This document shows positions 59,272 to 64,000 of a stretch of 64,000 nucleotides of DNA, in pieces. Numbering within the stretch: position 1 is the first letter of the stretch; every line of letters begins with the position of its first letter. The notes under the pieces were generated by a model that made no database searches, was not told the origin of the DNA, and worked only from the letters and a program-made list of their open reading frames with translations. A program made the translations under genes and the position numbers. Source of the stretch: Gallionella sp. (GTDB lineage: Bacteria; Pseudomonadota; Gammaproteobacteria; Burkholderiales; Gallionellaceae); NCBI GenBank assembly GCA_023259035.1, contig JAHFRA010000010.1, positions 1-64,000 on the forward strand. Direction: 5' to 3'.

Positions 59272-60429
59272 ATGCCGACAACCTTGCCACCCCCCAGCCC
59301 GGAAGCCACACAACACAGCGCCAAATTATGCGAACTCATCCGCCGTGACATCGCGGAACACGGCGGCTGGATCCCATTTGCGCGCTACATGGAGCTGGCG
59401 CTGTACGCGCCGGGGCTGGGTTATTACACCGCAGGGGCGCACAAGTTCGGCGCGGCGGGCGACTTCGTCACCGCGCCGGAACTATCGCCATTGTTCGGCC
59501 GCACCCTGGCGCGGCAGGCGGCGGAAATCATGGCCTCCAGCGCAGCGTGTATCCTGGAACTGGGCGCGGGCAGCGGCAAGCTGGCGGCGGACATGCTCGG
59601 CGAACTGGAACGCCTCGGCAGTCTGCCGGACAGCTACGCGATCCTTGAGGTGAGCGCCGACTTGCGCGCGCGCCAACAAACTCACCTGCGCGAAAAACTG
59701 CCGCATCTGCTGGAACGCGTGCATTGGCTGGATGCGCTGCCGCAAAAATTCTCCGGTGCAATCGTCGCCAACGAAGTATTCGACGCATTGCCGGTGCATC
59801 TGGTGCATTGGCGCGACAGCGCGCTGACCGAACGCGGTGTGGCCTTAAACGGCAACGACTTTATCTGGCAAGAGCGCACTATCGGCGATGCCACCCTACT
59901 AAGTGCAGCGCAGCAGCTAAACATGCCGGACGATTATGTCAGCGAAATCTGCCTCGCCGCGCGCGGCCTGGTCAACAGCCTGGCAGGCTGCCTGGAGCAA
60001 GGCGTGCTGCTGTTTATCGACTACGGTTTCGGCGTGCGCGAGTTCTACCATCCACAGCGCAGCAGCGGCACGCTGATGTGCCACTACCGCCACCATGCGC
60101 ACGACGATCCGTTTTATCTGCCCGGTTTGCAGGACATCACCGCGCATGTGAATTTCACCGACATCGCGGAATGCGGTATCGACGCGGGGTTGGAACTGCT
60201 CGGCTATACCTCGCAGGCATTCTTTCTAATTAACTGCGGCATCACCGAATTGCTGCAAAACACTTCACCGGAAAACCCGCGCGACTATCTGCCGCTTTCC
60301 GCACAATTGCAGAAACTCACCAGCCCGGCGGAAATGGGTGAGCTGTTCAAGGTGATCGCGCTAGGCAAGGAAATGACGTGTCCGTTGTGCGGGTTTGCCA
60401 GTGGCGACCTGACTCGCTCACTGTGTTGA
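59272..60429 (+). CDS. MidA/NDUFAF7-like SAM-dependent methyltransferase
   Basis: 385 aa. GGWIPFARYMELALYAPGLGYY, FVTAPELSPLFGRTLARQ, SAM motif ILELGAGSGKLAADML, NEVFDALPVHLV and GVLLFIDYGFGVREFYHPQR are family hallmarks. The mitochondrial homologue dimethylates an arginine of complex I subunit NDUFS2; a similar protein-arginine role is inferred. The 190 bp upstream (59080-59271) are a GC-rich repeat-like region without a gene. Confidence 0.88.
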   Translation: MPTTLPPPSPEATQHSAKLCELIRRDIAEHGGWIPFARYMELALYAPGLGYYTAGAHKFGAAGDFVTAPELSPLFGRTLARQAAEIMASSAACILELGAGSGKLAADMLGELERLGSLPDSYAILEVSADLRARQQTHLREKLPHLLERVHWLDALPQKFSGAIVANEVFDALPVHLVHWRDSALTERGVALNGNDFIWQERTIGDATLLSAAQQLNMPDDYVSEICLAARGLVNSLAGCLEQGVLLFIDYGFGVREFYHPQRSSGTLMCHYRHHAHDDPFYLPGLQDITAHVNFTDIAECGIDAGLELLGYTSQAFFLINCGITELLQNTSPENPRDYLPLSAQLQKLTSPAEMGELFKVIALGKEMTCPLCGFASGDLTRSLC

Positions 60430-60502
60430 GTTGGAAATTGTGAAGAGCGATTTCTTGAGCCCTGAAAGTAGCACCAAGCGGGCAACGAGTACTGCGCAAT
60501 AT

Positions 60503-61519
60503 TTATTGCAGCCCTTTTACTGAAGGTTCAAGCAAAAATTTGAATTTGCCGAGCAGCCAATTGATCAGCGGATTATTGTGGCGGTAATAGACACTGGTCT
60601 CGATCTGCTCGCAGCCCATCAGGCGCTTGACCTGGTAGGACATTACGCCCAGCTCCAGCCGCGTGCAGCCTGCGCGCAGGCAGGCTTCCAATGCCCGCAA
60701 ACACATCACGAAATACAGGAAATACGGACGGTTGCGCTGGTAGTCCATGCCCATGTACTTGAGGTTCGCCTTGTTGCCCACGGTGAGCATCTGCAAAAAG
60801 CCGATCAGCCGTTCGCCTTCAAAATACAGATGAAACTTGCCTAGCCCGGCTATTTCCTTGAAATATCTGGGGGTAAGAGTTTCGAAACGCATCGGAGCTT
60901 GCGTCAGCGTATTCAGATAAAGCTGGTAGACCTGTGCCAGTAGATGCTCGGACAGCGCGCTGTATTCCTCGACACGCAGAGAGCTGGCTGCTTGCAGCTT
61001 TTTGCGAAAATCCTTGCGCCGACGCCTGTCCAGCCCAGAGTAATAATCGCCGTGGATGTTCAAAACGCATACCGGCAGACCTCTGGCTTTGACAAACCCG
61101 TGCAAGGGCAAATTTTCAGCGAAGTCCTTGTATGCAACCAGTGAGGCTTTTTTTTGCAGAGTTGTATTGACCAACGCGAGGACGGCTTCGGATATTTCAC
61201 CGTCGATCATGCCAAAATCCGAAGACGGATGCCCGACACAGGCAATCCTGAACTTCACCCAGGACAAACAATTTTTCAGCACTCCGTCCGGCAACATGGT
61301 GTTGACACAAAACTCGTGCAGAAAATACGGCACAACTGCCACGCGCTGGCCACCCCTGAATATTGCCAAGTAACGGCAGTCAAACTCGGCGATTCCAGCG
61401 GCTTGAAAAGCTTTGCAAAACGCTGCGCCTTCCGGTTCGCCCGCTAAAAAATCGTCCGGTGGCAGTGTCAGTTCTTCAACGCTCAAGCTGTCAGCTGCTA
61501 CATAGGGATTCTCGATCAT
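60503..61519 (-). CDS. GNAT/FemAB-like acyltransferase
   Basis: 338 aa. The C-terminal half has a BioF2/FemAB-type fold: LDRRRRKDFRKKLQAASSLR, PRYFKEIAGLGKFHLYFEGERLIGF, YQRNRPYFLYFVMCLRALE, ACLRAGCTRLELGVMSYQVK. Such proteins transfer acyl or aminoacyl groups in lipid or peptide tailoring; the substrate is unknown. The ATG at 61519 is favoured over a GTG 54 nt upstream. Confidence 0.7.
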   Translation of the reverse strand: MIENPYVAADSLSVEELTLPPDDFLAGEPEGAAFCKAFQAAGIAEFDCRYLAIFRGGQRVAVVPYFLHEFCVNTMLPDGVLKNCLSWVKFRIACVGHPSSDFGMIDGEISEAVLALVNTTLQKKASLVAYKDFAENLPLHGFVKARGLPVCVLNIHGDYYSGLDRRRRKDFRKKLQAASSLRVEEYSALSEHLLAQVYQLYLNTLTQAPMRFETLTPRYFKEIAGLGKFHLYFEGERLIGFLQMLTVGNKANLKYMGMDYQRNRPYFLYFVMCLRALEACLRAGCTRLELGVMSYQVKRLMGCEQIETSVYYRHNNPLINWLLGKFKFLLEPSVKGLQ

Positions 61520-61580
61520 GTTTTGCCGGGGGAATTTGATCAGTTTAGTTGGGTGACGCTCAGGAGAAATCACAGAAAAA

Positions 61581-63185
61581 TCATTGGCGCATCATGCTTA
61601 ACGCCACCGCTTCGGCAACCCGGATGCCATCCACCGCCGCAGAAAGAATCCCGCCCGCATAGCCCGCGCCTTCTCCGGCAGGATACAAACCTTGGGTGTT
61701 GATGCTTTGCAAATCTTCGCCATTGCGCTTGATGCGGATTGGCGACGAAGTACGCGTTTCCACGCCGGTCAGCACTGCGTCCGCGAGGTCGAATCCTTTG
61801 ATCTGCTTGGCGAACGCGGGCAACGCCTCGCGTATCGCGGCAATAGCATATTCCGGTAAAGCGGTGCCGAGATCGCACAGATGCACGCCCGGGGTGTAGG
61901 AGGGCTGTACCGAGCCGAATCTGGTGGAAGGCTGACCCGCCAAAAAGTCGCCGACCAGTTGCCCGGGGGCATGATAATTACCGCCGCCCAGCTCAAAGGC
62001 GCGCGATTCCCAATGCCGTTGAAATTGCATACCAGCCAACGGATCGTCAGGATAGTCATCGGGTGAAATACCCACGACGATGCCGCTGTTGGCGTTGCGT
62101 TCGTTGCGCGAATACTGGCTCATGCCGTTGGTGACCACTCGCCCCGTTTCCGAGGTGGCGGCGACCACCGTGCCGCCGGGGCACATGCAGAAGCTGTACA
62201 CCGGGCGCCCGTTGCGAGCGTGATGCACCAGCTTGTAATCCGCCGCGCCGAGCAACGGGTTGCCCGCGTTGTTGCCGTAGCGTGCGCGGTCGATCAGTGA
62301 CTGCGGATGCTCGATGCGGAAACCGATCGAGAACGGCTTGGCCTCGATGAAGATGCCGCGCTTGTGCAGCATCTCGAAGGTATCGCGCGCGCTGTGCCCG
62401 ACTGCCAGCACCAGATGGCTCGTGGCGATGCGTTCGCCGTCGGCGAGCACTACACCGCACACTTTGCCGTTCTCGATCGCGATGTCGTCCACGCGGCTCT
62501 GGAAGCGCATCTCGCCGCCCAGTGACTGGATCGTCTCGCGCATTTTCTCCACCATGCCGACCAGGCGGAACGTGCCGATGTGCGGCTTGCTGGCGTACAA
62601 AATTTCTTCCGGCGCGCCCGCCTTGACGAATTCCTCCAGTACTTTTCTGCCCAAATGTTTGGGGTCTTTGATCTGGCTGTGCAGCTTGCCGTCGGAGAAT
62701 GTGCCTGCGCCGCCCTCGCCGAACTGCACGTTCGATTCCGGGTTGAGCACGCCCTGCCGCCACAGGCCGAAGGTGTCCTTGGTTCTTTCGCGTACCGCTT
62801 TGCCGCGCTCCAGGATCAGCGGACAGAAACCCATCTGTGCGAGGATCAGTCCGGCGAACAGCCCGGCAGGCCCCATGCCGATCACTATTGGTCGAGAGGC
62901 TATATTCTGCGGAGCCTGCGCGACAAAATGGTAACTGGTGTCCGGTGCAACAGTGACATGCTGATCGTTCTTGAATCGTTCCAGAATCGCCGCTTCATCG
63001 CGCACCGTCGCATCCAGCGTGTAGGTGAACTGGATGTTGCTCTTTTTGCGCGCATCCACGCCGCGCTTGAACACGACGTAGCCGATCAGCTCGTCGTCGG
63101 CAATGTTCAGACGCTTCATGATTGCGGCTTTGATTTCGCCTTCGGCATGAGCCAGCGGTAATTTGATTTCGGTTAGGCGCAGCAT
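61581..63185 (-). CDS. Large FAD-dependent oxidoreductase (NAD(FAD)-utilising dehydrogenase type)
   Basis: 534 aa from MLRLTEIKLPL. The N-terminal ~95 residues form a ferredoxin-like domain typical of this family (IKAAIMKRLNIADDELIGYV, VFKRGVDARKK), then FAD loop IVIGMGPAGLFAGLILAQMG, NVQFGEGGAGTFSDGKLHS, YSFCMCPGGTVVAATSETG (Cys-x-Cys) and GLYPAGEGAGYAGGI. Its reaction is not established. A longer start at 63224 is within repeat-like DNA. Confidence 0.85.
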   Translation of the reverse strand: MLRLTEIKLPLAHAEGEIKAAIMKRLNIADDELIGYVVFKRGVDARKKSNIQFTYTLDATVRDEAAILERFKNDQHVTVAPDTSYHFVAQAPQNIASRPIVIGMGPAGLFAGLILAQMGFCPLILERGKAVRERTKDTFGLWRQGVLNPESNVQFGEGGAGTFSDGKLHSQIKDPKHLGRKVLEEFVKAGAPEEILYASKPHIGTFRLVGMVEKMRETIQSLGGEMRFQSRVDDIAIENGKVCGVVLADGERIATSHLVLAVGHSARDTFEMLHKRGIFIEAKPFSIGFRIEHPQSLIDRARYGNNAGNPLLGAADYKLVHHARNGRPVYSFCMCPGGTVVAATSETGRVVTNGMSQYSRNERNANSGIVVGISPDDYPDDPLAGMQFQRHWESRAFELGGGNYHAPGQLVGDFLAGQPSTRFGSVQPSYTPGVHLCDLGTALPEYAIAAIREALPAFAKQIKGFDLADAVLTGVETRTSSPIRIKRNGEDLQSINTQGLYPAGEGAGYAGGILSAAVDGIRVAEAVALSMMRQ

Positions 63186-63207
63186 AAATTTTTTGTAGGG
63201 GGCAATT

Positions 63208-63284
63208 GTAGGGTGGGCAGGCATGGGGGTTCGCTGCCCATGCGGTTTTGGATCCGCGTGGGCACGGTTTTGTGCCCACCCTAC
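63208..63284. repeat. GTAGGGTG-bounded inverted repeat
   Basis: GTAGGGTGGGCA at the left pairs with TGCCCACCCTAC at the right; inner parts (GCTGCCCATGC, CGTGGGCACG) add smaller stems. Ends match those of the element at 57258-57308. The stop codon of the neighbouring ORF at 63281 is supplied by its right end. Confidence 0.7.
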
Positions 63285-63556
63285 TTGGCTGCTTGCTCGT
63301 CCGCGTATTCCTTTATTTTCTGGCGAAGATTAACGTCTTCTACCCAATGAGCACCATTTTCCAGAAATTCATCATTCAATACTTCACAGTGGTCCATTGG
63401 GTATGCAAACGCTGCCTTCTGCGAATGCACGTTTGGCTCTACGAATTCAGAAATATCGTATTCAATAGCTGCGCGCCCCTCTTGGGAGTCGCGATACAAG
63501 TTCCATAAAAAGTGATTGAATACCATAAGCTCGGCTCGACACTCCACCAAATCCAT
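63281..63556 (-). CDS. Hypothetical protein
   Basis: 91 aa, acidic, no membrane segment. LMVFNHFLWNLYRDSQEGRAA at the front, then IEYDISEFVEPNVHSQKAAF. Not recognised. Its C-terminus (DEQAAK) and stop run into the flanking repeat, so the original end may be lost. A weak ribosome site precedes the ATG. Confidence 0.45.
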   Translation of the reverse strand: MDLVECRAELMVFNHFLWNLYRDSQEGRAAIEYDISEFVEPNVHSQKAAFAYPMDHCEVLNDEFLENGAHWVEDVNLRQKIKEYADEQAAK

Positions 63557-63631
63557 TCAGATTGTTGGGTTACGGCCTTGCGACCCAACCAAACCTACGT
63601 CTGAAGTTAGCCCGCAAGCCTACTCAGCTCG

Positions 63632-63970
63632 TTACGCCGCGCGTCGATCCGGCAGCTTCATATCCACCACGATCTCGTTGTAAGGCGCGAAAACCTGACC
63701 ATTCTCGTCTTTCTCGATTGCCATCCATTCGATCAGACGCTCGCAGTCGTTATAGACGTTCTTGTAGTCGCGTTTAAGCTGGCGGGCGAGTTCCGCAACG
63801 GTCATCGCGCCGCCTTCGCGTAGCGCGCCAATCAGCTCCCAACGCTTCGGAGTAAATACGGAGAACAGTTCGCCGACATCGTCGAAGCCGACACCAAAAT
63901 AGGGATGCACAGGCTTGCCTTGCCTGGCGGCTTTCATCGCAGCACTGGCGCGGGTGAGGCTGGCTTTCAT
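63632..63970 (-). CDS. Winged-helix transcriptional regulator / antitoxin-like protein
   Basis: 112 aa from MKASLTRASAAMKAARQGKP. SVFTPKRWELIGALREGGAM, TVAELARQLKRDYKNVYNDC and ERLIEWMAIEKDENGQVFAP show an MarR-like winged helix of the HVO_A0114 type, which often follows a DUF6516-like toxin gene. The upstream partner would lie beyond the right edge, so pairing cannot be tested; a GTG at 63997 is a less likely start. Confidence 0.65.
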   Translation of the reverse strand: MKASLTRASAAMKAARQGKPVHPYFGVGFDDVGELFSVFTPKRWELIGALREGGAMTVAELARQLKRDYKNVYNDCERLIEWMAIEKDENGQVFAPYNEIVVDMKLPDRRAA

Positions 63971-64000
63971 GGGTTCGCCCACGGTCAGGTGCAGCACGGT

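Overview
The window looks like a chromosomal segment of a chemolithotrophic betaproteobacterium. The RegB/RegA redox system, glnK-amtB, the ahcY-metF order, an SAH riboswitch before ahcY, UbiD/UbiK quinone genes and two DsrE/TusA sulfur-carrier clusters all fit the Nitrosomonadales (Gallionellaceae-like). The species cannot be fixed from sequence alone. I saw no rRNA, tRNA, CRISPR array, prophage or intact insertion sequence.

Layout. 0-6.4 kb: argB (cut by the left edge), a periplasmic copper chaperone, regB-regA, a lone CZB zinc-binding protein, a PBP5-type carboxypeptidase, a D-amino acid aminotransferase and ybeD. 6.4-10.3 kb: lipB and lipA, normally close neighbours, are separated by a 2.3 kb AT-richer accessory insert (truncated ORF, DUF6978-like and DUF1828-like pair, orphan HigA with a higB stump). 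10.4-22.8 kb: cytochrome c, RNase II-type enzyme, TonB-like protein, aroE, mtgA, a PAS-GGDEF-EAL protein, mgtE, a YqaA-like protein, comM and ubiK. 22.8-25.8 kb: a nitrogen-responsive block (torF-like, glnK, amtB) behind a good sigma-54 promoter and an NtrC-type site.

26.9-37.2 kb is an accessory island and the most unusual part. A leftward operon carries a variant TusA, DsrE, a TusA-OsmC fusion, a core MetE-like zinc methyltransferase, AhpD, a PstS-like binding protein and a rhodanese. A rightward operon carries a 60-aa ORF, a Cys-rich membrane protein, an outer-membrane protein, a DsbC-like protein and a secreted protein of unknown family. Between them lie two ~360-bp inverted, diverged copies of one sequence. 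Each copy has a promoter-like pair at its inner end and runs to just before the first ORF of its operon. A group II intron reverse-transcriptase remnant closes the island on the right.

37.2-50.5 kb: cation/proton antiporter, grxD, argH, an AlgZ/AlgR-like pair, a second sulfur cluster (dsrE-tusA-SQR-like-DUF1641), ubiD, two LpxL-family acyltransferases and metK. 50.6-64 kb: an HD-GYP protein, the SAH riboswitch with ahcY-yvlD-metF, trhP, an acquired HNH endonuclease, ttcA, a pteridine-reductase-like SDR, a MidA-like methyltransferase, a GNAT/FemAB-like protein, a large FAD protein and an HTH protein at the right edge. metK, ahcY and metF together form the S-adenosyl/methyl cycle.

A second theme is small palindromic repeats: a hairpin family with a conserved core and copy-specific arms next to or inside gene starts (lipB, comM, ttcA), another repeat inserted in frame in the RNase II gene, and an identical 33-bp palindrome present twice, 35 kb apart. 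All family names are from reading the translated sequence, with no database search.
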